From assembly GCA_949825025.1 (NCBI GenBank), contig OX463780.1:46790979-46854978 (forward strand): DNA of 64,000 nt, given 5' to 3'. Under the pieces are notes generated by a model. The model was not told where the DNA came from, made no database searches, and was given only the letters and a program-made list of their open reading frames with translations. Positions 47,989 to 63,192 of this stretch are shown one piece after another (within the stretch, counting starts at the first letter, position 1; every line of letters starts with the position of its first letter). Position numbers and translations under genes: made by a program. This DNA comes from Siphlonurus alternatus. Taxonomy: Eukaryota > Arthropoda > Insecta > Ephemeroptera > Siphlonuridae.

Positions 47989-50070
47989 TAATATTTTTTT
48001 GCTGCCTTAATTTTGGCTTAGAGAACTTTTGTTTATTTTATTTCTTTTATCAATTTTTTATTCAAAATTACCTTACAGTATTTATCTATTTTTATAATGT
48101 AAGTTCAATGAAATGCAATTTCACATTATAAATAAATATTGTATATTTCCTTCAATTCATTTAATGTTATTTGTGATTTACTACCAGATTTTATTATATT
48201 TACTTATTTCATTACTTCAATTTTTATTTTGCTATTTTAATCCATACCTATAATAGGTTACCATTTATGAATAATGAAATGTTATAAACTAATATATATG
48301 CATAATCAAAAGATTGAAATAAAATTCTATTCTATTGTATGATGTAACATAACTTTTTTATGTAATATTCTATTCTTTACTTAATTTACACTTCTCTAGT
48401 TAATAAGCTTTTAATATTGGTATTATTAATTGGAATAATACGGAGCAATTTTTTTTTAATTTAGAATTTATTTTAAATAAATCATATTATTTACAATTAT
48501 ACCATACAAAATTGTAGACTCAAACATCGCATAGTTCCAGAAACAATGTTCGTCAAACTGAATGATCTTGAAAAGCAAGCTATACATGGGGGAGGGGAAG
48601 GGACTGGAGTGAAATTGTAGTGCAAAAATAATGATCTGAAGAAAGAATGAATCAGAAATATACTCCATGCCTCCATGGATTCAAATTTGTATTTACAATG
48701 GAGAATTCTCATACGACATAACTTTTAATTTAATTGCTAAATTATCATAGGTGACTCTTTAACAATAAGTTTGATTTGAGTTTCGGAAATTTTGTCTCAA
48801 ATTTGGTGGCTCTAGAGGGATTATTAGAAGTAGGGGCAACGAATGCAACCTGCACGCAAGTGTGCAATCTGTGACGTAGAAACTAGGTAGCTAACACGCA
48901 GCTACTGCTTGATATACACAGTTTATGAGTCATAGTGTTTTGATGACTTTTCAATTACATAATCAAAATCAGCGCGGTTTTTTACCCTACTCTCCGTAGT
49001 TTTCATCCTTAATATCAATTGACTGTAAAAGCTATAATGAAAAATATCAAACTATTGCAGGAGAAAAACACCTGCTAGCTTGTTTCTACGTCACGTTTTA
49101 ACGCCAAATTTAAAAGACTTGAAAAGTTGAAAAAAATCCCACATCTTCAATTTTGAAAATAGAAACTTCATATTTTGGGACATTTGCTTTTTTGACATGG
49201 ACCACCTGATTTTAAAAAAAAATAATAAATTTAAGAGAATTCCCAATTGATGGCATTAAGGGGGAGTGGAAGGGTCAGGATACTAGGTGCCTAGTAGGAG
49301 ATGTTGTGGGCCACACCCTCCACATAGTGGATGAGATCAGTGGGGTCGAAGTTGCGGGCAAGGGTGTGAATATTTCTGATCAGTTTTGAAAAAACTGAGG
49401 TAGAAGTTTAACATTGGCCTTATGGACGGAAACCGGAAATGGAGCTGTTGTGAGAAAACCGCCCCCTTGAATTTGCCCAAACCATAAGCGATTACGTTTT
49501 AGATCATTCTCGAATTATTAAAATTTATTTCATTCGATTCCGTCTGATAGAAATTTCTTTTGAACCTGCCAGTAACTGAGGTCAATCGTTAAATAGCAAA
49601 GTTATTTAAAACTTTGTAAAAAAAGTAAAGAAAAGCAACTTTATCCTCATGCAGTCGAATAATATTTTAACAGTACCCATTCTTACTTTTGAGCTTCTAC
49701 TTTTGACATTCGTTTTATTCATTAAAAATAATTATAATTCATGTCACCTTCAATTAGAAAAATGTAAATATGATTTTCTTCTTTTTAAAAATGAACGATA
49801 TAAAAAATAAATAACAAAAAGTTATTAAAATGTGCATTAAAATACAACTAATCTGGGGTTTCTGGGGTTCATAGAGAAATGAACATTTATAAAATGCTCT
49901 CGATAATACTCATTGTAAATCAAAACGGCTACTACATCTGTCCCTTGCGTTTCTTGTATTAAAATTTACAGAAGTTATAAGTTTTATAAATAATTTATAA
50001 GTTTTAAAGTATGAAGAATAATAAATAATTGATTATGCTCATTATATAGTATTTAGGTCCTCAATAATCT
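47989..50070. other. Unique interior of the foldback element
   Basis: AT-rich, with no long ORF. It includes a possible nested palindrome (TGTGACGTAGAAACTAGGTAGC near 48870 against GCTAGCTTGTTTCTACGTCACG near 49075). It also includes a GC-richer block at 49250-49470 with a coding-like minus-strand segment. Confidence 0.6.
49291..49377 (-). pseudogene. Exon-like coding fragment captured in foldback interior
   Basis: On the minus strand, after an acceptor-like TCAAAACTGATCAG, a frame of 28 codons ends in TAG. It contains ARNFDPTDLIHYVEGVAHN, which looks like real protein rather than random AT-rich translation. Another protein-like stretch (FPVSVHKANVKLLPQFFQ) lies just upstream in a different frame, as if separated by a short intron or frameshift. 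The source gene is not recognised. Capture of host fragments is known for Mutator-type and foldback elements, so a transduplicated fragment is plausible. Confidence 0.3.
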
Positions 50071-50481
50071 TTATAATAATTCTATAATCACATGCAACTC
50101 CTACACTGAAGGCACATCTTTATATAAAAAAATATGAGAAAGTTATCTGTTGTTTCAAGGGAAATATTAAATTGCATTTGATTTTGCATAATTTCTTAAT
50201 TACATAAAATAAAAAATGTATGTCGACTAAATATTTTAAGCGCATGTTGTATCACTGCAAGCTATTTAATAGTCTACGAATGAAATAGAGATTAATCTGA
50301 AATAGATAATGTAATATAAGTCCTGAGAAAAGCTAATTAATATAATATTTATAAGCCTTAGAGAAAAGCTATGAATATATTACTCGAATTATGCTCATAA
50401 TATTTACGTCTTCTTTAATTTTGTTCCTCAGTGGCAACGATATTTTATATTTTTATGCTCTACATAGTTTAAAAATGCGAC

Positions 50482-50669
50482 GCTCCGAGTTTTCCTAGCG
50501 GGGCTCCGAGTTTTCCGTGCTCCGAGTTTTCCGTGCTCCGAGTTTTCCGGCTCCGAGTTTTCCGTGCTCCGAGTTTTCCGGCTCCGAGTTTTCCGTGCTC
50601 CGAGTTTTCCTAGCGTGCAGACGCGGCTCCGAGTTTTCCGGCTCCGAGTTTTCCAGCTCCGAGTTTTCC
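50482..50669 (-). repeat. Right-arm subrepeat array, 11 units
   Basis: Exact mirror in unit number and spacer order of the left array, including the CTAGCGGGG and TAGCGTGCAGACGC inserts. A single G-to-A difference occurs near 50655 (CCAGCTCC against CCGGCTCC). Confidence 0.95.
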
Positions 50670-50676
50670 GCATACC

Positions 50677-50685
50677 CGTATTTGT
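50677..50685. repeat. 9-bp target-site duplication, right copy
   Basis: CGTATTTGT follows the right end (GCATACC) and continues into the MITE sequence ATACCTGATATTTTACC. Confidence 0.88.
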
Positions 50686-52041
50686 ATACCTGATATTTTA
50701 CCTACTGATAGGGGGTGTAGAGGAGAACATTTTAAATTTTTTTCAGAATTTTTGTGTGAGGTATTTTTTTTAACATTGGTGGCGTTACCTTACCCTTGTC
50801 GAGAGATTTTAGTATCTAATTTTGAGCCCAGCAGAGCAAAAATTGTGATGGCATTGTTGGCGCTATCTGGCACCAAATAATTTTATAATTATAAATGTAA
50901 TTTAACATGTAAATCAACAACTGTTACGTATTATTTCTTTCACCAGACATAATCACAATAATATTTTGTTTACAAACAACGAGCAGAAACTTTGCAAAGA
51001 ATTTATCCATGCAGGCCCACGATTATAGTGCCATTGATTTAGGCTTATATGGATACTTTCCTCTGTGTATCACGCCTCGCTATTTTTAAACAAGTTCTTG
51101 GGTATGTTGAAATTAATTTAAAACTATAAATCGAAATTTTGTACACAAATATAAATTACTTTTTTCCAAGCCAGTGATTCCCTTTGTTGTTGTAAATGTC
51201 ATTGTTGTATTTTGGTTTGAAAACCCACGAGGGTGGAGATTTAATTAACTGCATGGCTACCATTTTAATTAATGTTTATTTGTTTTATTATTGAACGAAA
51301 AATAACAATAAAATTAAATCTAAGACTAGATAGTATTATATATATAAGATATTTATAATATGCCAACTTATACAATTTTTTTTCCTGTCTTGTTTTTTTC
51401 TTTGTTTACATTTGCTAAAAAGGTCAGCAGCTAGGAACAATAGCAATGTTTACCTTGTATATTAAATTGATTTTATCTTCTATATAGTGTTTATATAAAT
51501 ATAATAAAAGTTTAATTGTGAGTTCATAATAAATTGTATTGCAAAACATAATAAATTAATCAAATAAACAAAAGATATATGAAGATAAAAAATAAAAAGT
51601 TATATAAAAAACAAGATTTTTGATAAAAACTTACCAAATTGAAAATTTAACAACTATAATGTATATTGTGATGCATTTTGTAATATATATATATGAGTAT
51701 ACGGCAAGAGAGAAAACCCATTATGCATCGATCAGATCTTACAAGCCGAAATTACTATTTTTAATTGATACTTTCTTCTCCTTTTTTACGCCCATCCTTT
51801 AATTAAGTAATTAAGATACACTCCTATACTTCAGTCTATCTTAAGTAATATCTCGGAGAGATGAAAATTGAATTTTTCAAGAATATAAATAATTGCCTCA
51901 GAGAGTTCCTCGCAAGTTAAGCTCGGGTAATTGTTCATTACTGCTGCAGTGATCTGGAATGATTTGTCGTTTGACTCACTCTGTAACCTGTGACGTCACA
52001 ATAAACCACGCCCTTCCCGGTCGTTAATTACAGTCATTAGC

Positions 52042-52067
52042 AGAGAGAGAGAGAGAGAGAGAGAGAT
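52042..52067. repeat. (GA)n microsatellite
   Basis: Thirteen AG/GA units next to a TGACGTCACA site at 51991. Confidence 0.95.
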
Positions 52068-53390
52068 GACGATGGCACTTGCAGTCGAGTTGCAAAAAGC
52101 GTTCTGTGTGTGGCCCCTCTCTGCGAGATCAAACATCATTTATACAGGATTAAATGGCCCGAATTGAACATCGAACGAATTTGTAACCCTATCAACTTTG
52201 CTAAAGTGAACTGTCAACTCTGATATTAAATGAATCGGTCAACTCCTTATTAATTGAATTTGATCCTATATAAATTTCGTGTAGTTCAATTAATTTTTAA
52301 ACCATTATACTGTAGTATGTATATTACACTAATACAATGTAATAATTCTAATAGTACTATATTATAACGAAAAAGAAAACAATTTATTCGAAGTAAAGAG
52401 AAAAGAAAATATATACATAGATACGGGGGCATACATGACCAAAATGTGTCAATTACCCCAAAATACAAACCAATCAATAAAAAAAAATAGATACTTTTTG
52501 GAGCAATTTACAAATTTTATGGCTTTCGGCATAGATTTTGACTCGATTGATACGGTTTATAGTATATATATTGTGCTTGATATTGCGGTATATATAATAT
52601 ATTATACTGAACTGGATATCTAATTTTAATAAATCTAAAAATTTATTGGCTACAATAAAATGTATGCCAAGTTCTTTGTGAATTGCCTTTGATATGAATG
52701 AAATATAAGATGTTCGTAATATGATAAGACTTTTGCTGTTTTTTCAACTACATTGTTTGAAAGTATATAATTAAAAATTAACATTTATCACATTATAAAA
52801 TCTCGGCACTCTTTGTATGCAATTAATGATAGTGTTTTATTTTTAACAATTTTATTACATTCATTTTAACATGCGAGTATGTAGATTGTATCTCGAGTTG
52901 TGTATTTCTATTCCATGCATACAACATCGTACATTAACATTACTGGCCGTCCTCGTTGTTTAATTTTAACTCTTACATATAACAATGACAAAGCACATTC
53001 TTTTAACTACTGAAGGTGTGAACTCGGAACGTGAGCCTCGATCATTTCACTCTGACACACCTTTACCGAACTACTGTATTATACTTTTTTACATTGAATT
53101 AGGGGCGATTTAGTAGTAATTTATTTATTTCTAAGTGAAAAAATATTATTATTTATATTTATTATTAAATTGTGTTATATTACAGTTTGCATGTTTTCAT
53201 CTCACGGAGATTAAATTGTATTTCAAGTCTTCTCTTCCGATTCTGAAGATTCAGATTTGTTAATTTAAGGTGAAATATTAAAATTCGTTTTACTGTATTC
53301 GTTTTCTTAAATTGTAATTCAGAAACTTCATTTATTATTTTATAATAATATTTTAAATAAAACTCAATTATTTTGCTATATAACATACTA

Positions 53391-53550
53391 GCGCGGATCT
53401 AGGGGGTAGGTAAGGGGAGCCCCCCCCCCCCTCCCCCAAAATTTTGGATTTATTAACATGGCAATATAAGCAGTTTCCTTACTCCAGATTTTTTTTTTTT
53501 TTAATGTTGGGTCTTATGTCATGGCCGAAACTTGGTTCAGGATCCGCACC
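53391..53550. repeat. Short dispersed repeat with GCGCGGATC/GGATCCGC ends, copy 2
   Basis: Begins GCGCGGATCTAGGGGG and ends GGATCCGCACC, so the tips are inverted. It contains a long C run near 53420 and shares its body with 37846-37988. Confidence 0.75.
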
Positions 53551-54269
53551 TGATAACATATAGCATTTTGTTGTCATTACCTGTCACTGTTTTTTTGCAT
53601 TGTAATATGAGACCAATAGCTTTAAATAACTGTCATTTACAATACAGGTGTTTTGACAAGAAATATATCTCTGAACTAGTTTGAAGCTGCCATGATGGTA
53701 TCAATATCCTTGATTCAGACGGCATGATTTATTTGAAAGTACGTAATTGAATTAATATATTGATGACGACATACCGATAATTAAATATCATTTGATCATA
53801 ACTTATTTACGTCACGGTAGGGTAATAAACAACTTGGCAACGTTGGTTTGGTTCCACCCACGCGGTCTGGCGAGTGGCGCCGCCTAGGGGTAACCGGGGT
53901 GTTGCGTGCAGTGGCGCTCGGGACGCCCAGGCGAGCACATTGTTATTATAGCGTGACAATCATGTTATAACACGTGTCCATAAGTACACTGATTGTTGCG
54001 TGTGTATCCACCGGCTGTAGTGTTGTGACACGTGTTGTTTGTGACGTCATTGATCAGCTGACCTGGTAAAAAAAATACGAGATAAGGACAACAGGAAATG
54101 TTTGTAATTACCATTAAGACTAGCAGGTAGTTAAGGTGTTTCTACATTATCTCATATGCAGCTTTTTATTTTGTATAAATTTTTAGCATTTACATTGTTT
54201 TTAACTTTCAAAGATGCTACAAAGATGAGCGAAAAGACCATGTGGATGGATGAGAACTTCTCTGCATGC

Positions 54270-54355
54270 TAGAAATGCTATTTATTATTATTATTATTAT
54301 TATTTTCTAGCATGCTATTATTAATAGCATGCTAGAAATGCTATTAAAGCTTGTA
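54270..54355. repeat. Small inverted/direct repeats around (ATT)n
   Basis: CTAGAAATGCTATT appears twice as a direct repeat, with TCTAGCATGCTATTATTAATAGCATGCTAGA as a palindrome between. An (ATT)n tract fills the gap. Confidence 0.8.
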
Positions 54356-54466
54356 CCTTTTGAACGCCGACATTAATTTCGTGATAAAAAATCAATTAGT
54401 TGAAATGAAGTTAAATTATGATAATGGATATTAGCTGCTAAAAGTTAAAAATCCCTGTGAGCCAAA

Positions 54467-54828
54467 GAATGAATGCCAATACACAAAAATGCACACTAAA
54501 CACATTATCGACTGTCAATTTTTTGAAGTGTTGACGCCATATTGACACTAACTGTTGTCTCAATTAGCGCAAGTGTTCAAGTATTTGAAGGGTTTGAAGA
54601 CTTTGAAGGGTCTAGTATTTAGTGTTTGAAATAGCAACTTCAAACACTAACACAGACACTAAATTTTTTAACATTGATCAGCTGATGCAAATGTTTCCAA
54701 CTTTTGACACTACGAAGTGTTGGCGCTAGTCTACAGTAAAGTTGTCTCATTTAAAATAAGTATTTATACTAAATTAGTGTTTGAAGTGTATACACTTTTA
54801 GTTCGCATTCTTTAAATGAGACACGGCC
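54467..54828 (-). repeat. Dispersed ~360-bp repeat, copy 2 (inverted)
   Basis: Reverse complement of 30089-30447 with few differences, for example one extra GAAGACTTT block variant near 54597. Confidence 0.8.
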
Positions 54829-58792
<3,964 letters not shown>

Positions 58793-59499
58793 AGAAATAT
58801 TCTGGATTAAAATATGAAATTCTGTTTTGATTAATTTCTGTCATCGAGAATTCTGAAAGAAAATAAGTGTCCATATAAATTACTAAAGAAAATCATAATT
58901 TAAATATAAAACGAAAGAGTTGGTGAATTTTTCTATAAAATTCTAATTCTCTTGTGATTTTTACGTAAATTATAATATTCCATGAGAAGTTTGTCAATAA
59001 AATCAATATACAAACAAAGGTGACGAAAGCAGTAGAAGTTTTCTCGTATAATTTTATCACGTCAAACTACTTGTTATGCCGCTCTGCAAAGCGCCTGTGT
59101 GATAGGCAACTGTTTTGACTCGTGTGTCGAGCGGGAAGCCTACTCGCGGCGCTCCAGGGGCGAAAGCTGCGGAAATTGCCTCGCACTCCGACAGAAAATT
59201 ACATACACTCTTCTATCTCACACGTCAACGTTATCATTATTATTTTAATATTAAATTTTTGTCATTTCTCTCGCAATATTAAAAGTACTGAAAAGAAAAA
59301 TAATAATAATAATAAAATAACTTTTTACATCACCCATCGCATTGCACGAAGAAGAGATCTTCAGTTTGCATAAATCAATAATTTGATAAAATTTGCTTTA
59401 AAAAAAGAGAAAGAATTTGACGTCGCATTTATTTATTGAAATATAAAAAATAAGAAATATTATTCCATTAAAAACATATCATAATTTTAATTAAAGCTA

Positions 59500-59722
59500 T
59501 GCATGCATGCGTCCCTTGTCTGCAATAATAAGCTTTCTGCCTACCATGCATGATTATGCGCAACAATGAGCTGTCTGCTATATTAGGTTAGTGCAATTAA
59601 TATGAGCTGATAAAGCAGAAAGTTCATTATTGCATTCACCTAATACAACATAGATTTCATTGTTGCATCCGATCGTTATATAAGCAGATAGTTTATTATT
59701 TCGTACGAGGGATGCTATACAT
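59500..59722. mobile_element. Palindromic repeat element, related to 5186-5396
   Basis: Shares the CGTCCCTTG...GCAATAAT end and the CAATGAGCTGTCTGCTAT core with 5186-5396. Internal units of the AAGCAGATAGTTTATTATT type recur in both orientations. Confidence 0.6.
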
Positions 59723-60725
59723 GATGGCTATATTTTAATTAAAGAAAAAATTGATTTAAACATAAATTTAAAAAATATGTTATAAAAACATTGCGACATT
59801 TTTTTACATGTGTCAAGGAGCGTAGAGCTTTTTTTTTTTTTTCCTTTCAGTTCTTAAGTCGAGTACCAATTGTGCGGTCTGAACAATTAGAGCGCGCAAT
59901 ATTGTTTGAAGACGACGCGTGACTTATCACCAGCTCTTCGGTCTCAACGAGTCTGCAGTCGGGTCAAGGAAGGTTCGCGCGAGGTAGGTCAGTGTGCACC
60001 GCGCCCAAATTTACAAATGGTGTTCATGTGGGTGACGATTGTAGCCTATAAATTCACTTGTTTTATTGTTTATTTTTATACAAAAAGTTAAACTTGTTTG
60101 GCTTAAGTGGATTTGCTATTTTTCAATGGACAACCTACATAAAAAATTTATTTTGATAGAATACTTTAAGTTACAATGTATTCCCAATTTTTTTTATGAC
60201 CATAATTATGTTTTTGAGCCCGCTATATATCACCCGTGTATCGAACTTCAAAATACTGTGACGTCATAGATAGACATGTTAATATTTAATATACACAAGC
60301 ATAGGGAAAGAAGTTATTAAACTTTTTTAATAAGAAGTTATTATCTTTTTATTTATCTTTTTCTATTTTCTTGAACCCTGTTGTAAAAGTTACTGGTGAT
60401 TTGAGACTTTAAATTTCCGACTTTTTGCGAACCTGACCTGACGTATAAGCTTATAGAATGGAAAGTTTCTTCCAAATCGGAGCAACCATGACCTATCACA
60501 TTTTTATTATAACTAATGCAGTGATTATATTTCATTTATGCAAGGAACTTACATAAATGATAATTAAAACATTCACTGCAGTTTACTTAGCACATACTTG
60601 AACTTTGATGATATCAAAAAGGTAGGTCAACTTGCCTTTGTCTTGAAGCAATTTGCATGTGTAAATATGACGATACAGGAAAAGGCTTTTATCTCAAAGG
60701 TAGGTGGCATCACGGGGCGTTGTTT

Positions 60726-60740
60726 GGTTGCCATGACGAC
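60726..60740 (+). promoter_or_regulatory. X-box-like site
   Basis: GGTTGCCATGACGAC has one perfect and one degenerate RFX half site, inside a GC-rich patch 1 kb before the exon at 61814. Weak support. Confidence 0.25.
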
Positions 60741-61739
60741 GGGCTGGGCCGGGTGGCCTCTCTACTGCAGCATCTCAGTGCGCCCTCGCTGTCGGTCCAG
60801 CAAACATCCGCAACACCGTGCAGCGCTCAATAGAGGCACGATTCACGCCCTTTTTACTGCAGTTACTGATAATACTGCTCGTTATAAGACTTGGCCAGTG
60901 CCTATAAGTTAAAATGTTGATAAGAAAAAAATTGTGATTGAACTATTATTAATTAGCGAAAAAAAATATGCGAAAAAAATTACAAACCAAGTTTTTTTAC
61001 GTGTGTTAAGTGGTGTTTTTTATATAATGCACCTGAGTTAAGTTATATGACTTATGTTTAAAAGAGAAGAGTGGTGCTAAATCGATTTTAAAGTGCTTTA
61101 AGCTCTTCAGAGATTTAACTTGTGAATAATTTAACTATAAGCGAAGAAGCTATTTAACAAGCGCAAACTCAAGTTTAATTTTTTGTAAAAGTCATAAATC
61201 ATTTCCAAATGTTTTGTTTTCAAGTGATAATTTTTGCAGCCAAATTTGGTGCAGTATGTTTGGAAAATCCGGGAGTGCGTCCAAGTTTCTTCTCCGAGTT
61301 CACGCCCTTGTGAGATGTGACCGATTGCTCAGATTTACGTGACAAGTCTGTGAAGTTCGAAACGTTTTTCTACAACTTTTTTTAAGATTTATGTAAACTC
61401 GCGCTTTTTATTGCGGAAGAAATTATAAAAAATTTGAAATTGTCAACTTTCTGATTGACATGAAATACGGCCTTACGTTTGTATTGATAATTTTCAATAC
61501 AAATTCAATCTGAAATTATACTAACTTATAATAAAATTCAATAATAACAAATTTATTATATACTGTTAATTTTTTAAAAAAAAATCTTTTATATCACATA
61601 AAAAATTGTTCTCCAAATCTGCATAATCAGCTTTGAATTTTGGAATACCATATAGCATTGTTAATCAAATATTTGTAAAATCTTGCATTTTTTTTTTTTT
61701 AATTCGCTCAGTATTAAAATATTAAGTGACGTCATGTCA

Positions 61740-61813
61740 TATGTGGTGACTCCGACTATATAGCGACGTGTGAAAGTAATTAACCCGAGACATCGATCAG
61801 CGGGCGTGGCACC
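61740..61813 (+). promoter_or_regulatory. Possible promoter or splice acceptor upstream of repeat exon
   Basis: GTGACGTCATGTCATATG (61726-61743), a TATA-like CTATATAG near 61755 and a Kozak-like GGCACCATGC at 61808 would suit a short 5' leader. Alternatively CATCGATCAG at 61791-61800 may be a weak splice acceptor. I cannot decide between these. Confidence 0.3.
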
Positions 61814-62545
61814 ATGCGACTACCCTCTCAGCGCTCCACTCCGCGTCAGGGGTCAGCGAGGGAGCACCGTAGCCCCGTGCTACCCCGTCAAGGGGGTTCA
61901 CCAAGATCGAGCAGTGAAAACCCTACTGTCACTCCGCGCCAGGGGTCAGCGAGGGAGCACCGTAGCCCCGTGTTACCCCGTCAAGGGGGTTCACCAAGAT
62001 CGAGCAGTGAAAACCCTACTCTTGCTCCAAGACAGGGGTCGACACGAGAGCACCGTAGCCCCGTACTACTCCGGCAAGGGTCTGCAAGATCGAGTAGTGC
62101 TGAGAACCCTGCCCTTGCTCCAAGACAGGGGTCAACACGAGAACACCGTAGCCCCGTACTACCCCGTCAAGGGTCTTCCAGACCACGTCAAGACAACCCG
62201 GAAAGCACCACTGTCCTGGTACCAAGACAGGGGTCGACAAGAGAATACCGTAGTCCTGCACTACCCCGACAAGCCAGACAAACATTCCGTCTGGAGAACC
62301 CTAACGAAAGGTCCAGGTCAGCGCAGATTGGAGAACGTATCCCTAAAGAAAGTTTACGTAGAAAAGGGTCGTTACAGCGAGAAAGAGGATCTTCTGAGCA
62401 GGAAATGAAACGAAGCGGGGTACGATTATCATTGCCGCGGGGTCGTATTGTGATAAGAGAGAGAAGAGACCCAACAGGAACCACCGCGGTGCTCAACCGT
62501 CTAGCCTTCACAATACTCCACTCGGCGTTATACCTGCTGGCTTAT
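61814..62545 (+). CDS. Repeat-containing Arg/Ser/Pro-rich exon (gene uncertain, maybe tensin)
   Basis: From the ATG the frame stays open past a consensus donor TAT|GTAAGA at 62546, giving exactly 244 codons. Residues about 10-165 are five imperfect repeats of about 31 residues built on PRQGS-REHRSPVLPRQG followed by RSSSENP. The repeat DNA differs mostly at synonymous sites in this frame (for example CCGCGC against CCAAGA, both Pro-Arg), good evidence of selection on the protein. After the repeats comes a basic stretch (SLRRKGSLQRERGSSEQE) and a hydrophobic end (LAFTILHSALYLLAY), odd for a tensin linker. An earlier, weaker donor is possible. The frame is open upstream to 61784, so the ATG need not be the start. 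Function unknown; RKGS and RQGS motifs suggest phosphorylation by basophilic kinases. Confidence 0.6.
61841..62310 (+). repeat. ~93-bp coding tandem repeat, five units
   Basis: Units 1 and 2 are almost identical over about 90 bases (GTCAGCGAGGGAGCACCGTA, GGGGTTCACCAAGATCGAGC). Units 3-5 diverge progressively and shorten. All lengths keep the reading frame. Confidence 0.9.
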
Positions 62546-63117
62546 GTAAGATTGTTTGCCAATTCACGTTATGAAAACACAATGGTTTCAATTCTAGAAA
62601 TTACTAAAATTGCCGCGCGTAAATTCTCCGTATCATTGTACTTGACATTCTGTCATTGCCTTGCAGAACGTGGGAGTATATTTTTATCTATATGCCAGAT
62701 GTGACCCGGCGCGGTATATTACAATCGATGTCTCTCTGGGGAAACTTTTTCTTGATCGATTCAAGTGATTGTTGTTAGCAGATTAAATCTTTTTGTATTA
62801 ATTATAGCAAAGAAGTCCTAGTGTCAACTGCCAAAGCTACATTAAATGCAAAGAAACAATAATATATAAAAAATACTCATCACATTTTGCAAAAAGCTCT
62901 CTGATACTTTGTATCTGTTGGATAATGTTTTATAACAATTTCGATTTACTTTTATAGTGAACATAAATTAAGAGAGAAAGATAGGAACTAAATGATTATA
63001 CACGTAGAACGTAGAAGACAATTAAAAAGTGATTACGTTTTTTTTATAACAGTAAAAATGATTAATGTATTTTGTTCTTTCTCAATGTCGAAAAAGTAAA
63101 TAAATGTTTCAATTTTA

Positions 63118-63192
<75 letters not shown>

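Larger units (their letters stand above)
47383..50676. mobile_element. Foldback-type DNA transposon with subrepeat-bearing 606-bp inverted arms
   Basis: The element is 3294 bp. Its arms, 47383-47988 and 50071-50676, are inverted repeats of the same length and nearly identical; I saw only terminal differences and about one inner mismatch by eye. Each arm begins GGT and then has a 188-bp block of eleven GGAAAACTCGGAGC subrepeats in mirrored order. The interior, 47989-50070, has no transposase ORF. Long inverted arms made of short tandem subrepeats plus a 9-bp target duplication are the marks of foldback elements, and 9-bp duplications also occur in the Mutator superfamily. It is non-autonomous. 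Near identity of the arms points to recent insertion or arm-to-arm conversion. Confidence 0.88.
47142..50797. mobile_element. Palindromic MITE (TTAAGGGTAAGG family) split by a foldback element
   Basis: The left part, 47142-47382, and the right part, 50677-50797, together reproduce the 34207-34564 element. The whole left arm, the centre and the first part of the right arm precede the insertion, and the rest follows. Removing 47383-50676 and one 9-bp duplicate restores continuity at CGTATTTGTATACCTG. The right end stops at CCCTTG, so the terminal TTAA is not kept there. Confidence 0.9.
50798..54466. other. Intron-like stretch
   Basis: AT-rich. It contains (GA)n at 52042-52067, the short repeat at 53391-53550, and a GC-rich island at 53840-54070. 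That island has GTGGCGCCGCC, a TGACGTCA and paired CACGTGT E-boxes and could be an enhancer or promoter. No exon is supported. Confidence 0.4.

Noticed and set aside
62016..62511. Minus ORFs and the + frame from 61770 across the repeat exon
   Set aside because: Differences between repeat units are mostly synonymous only in the frame of 61814; the other frames stay open because of repeat structure.
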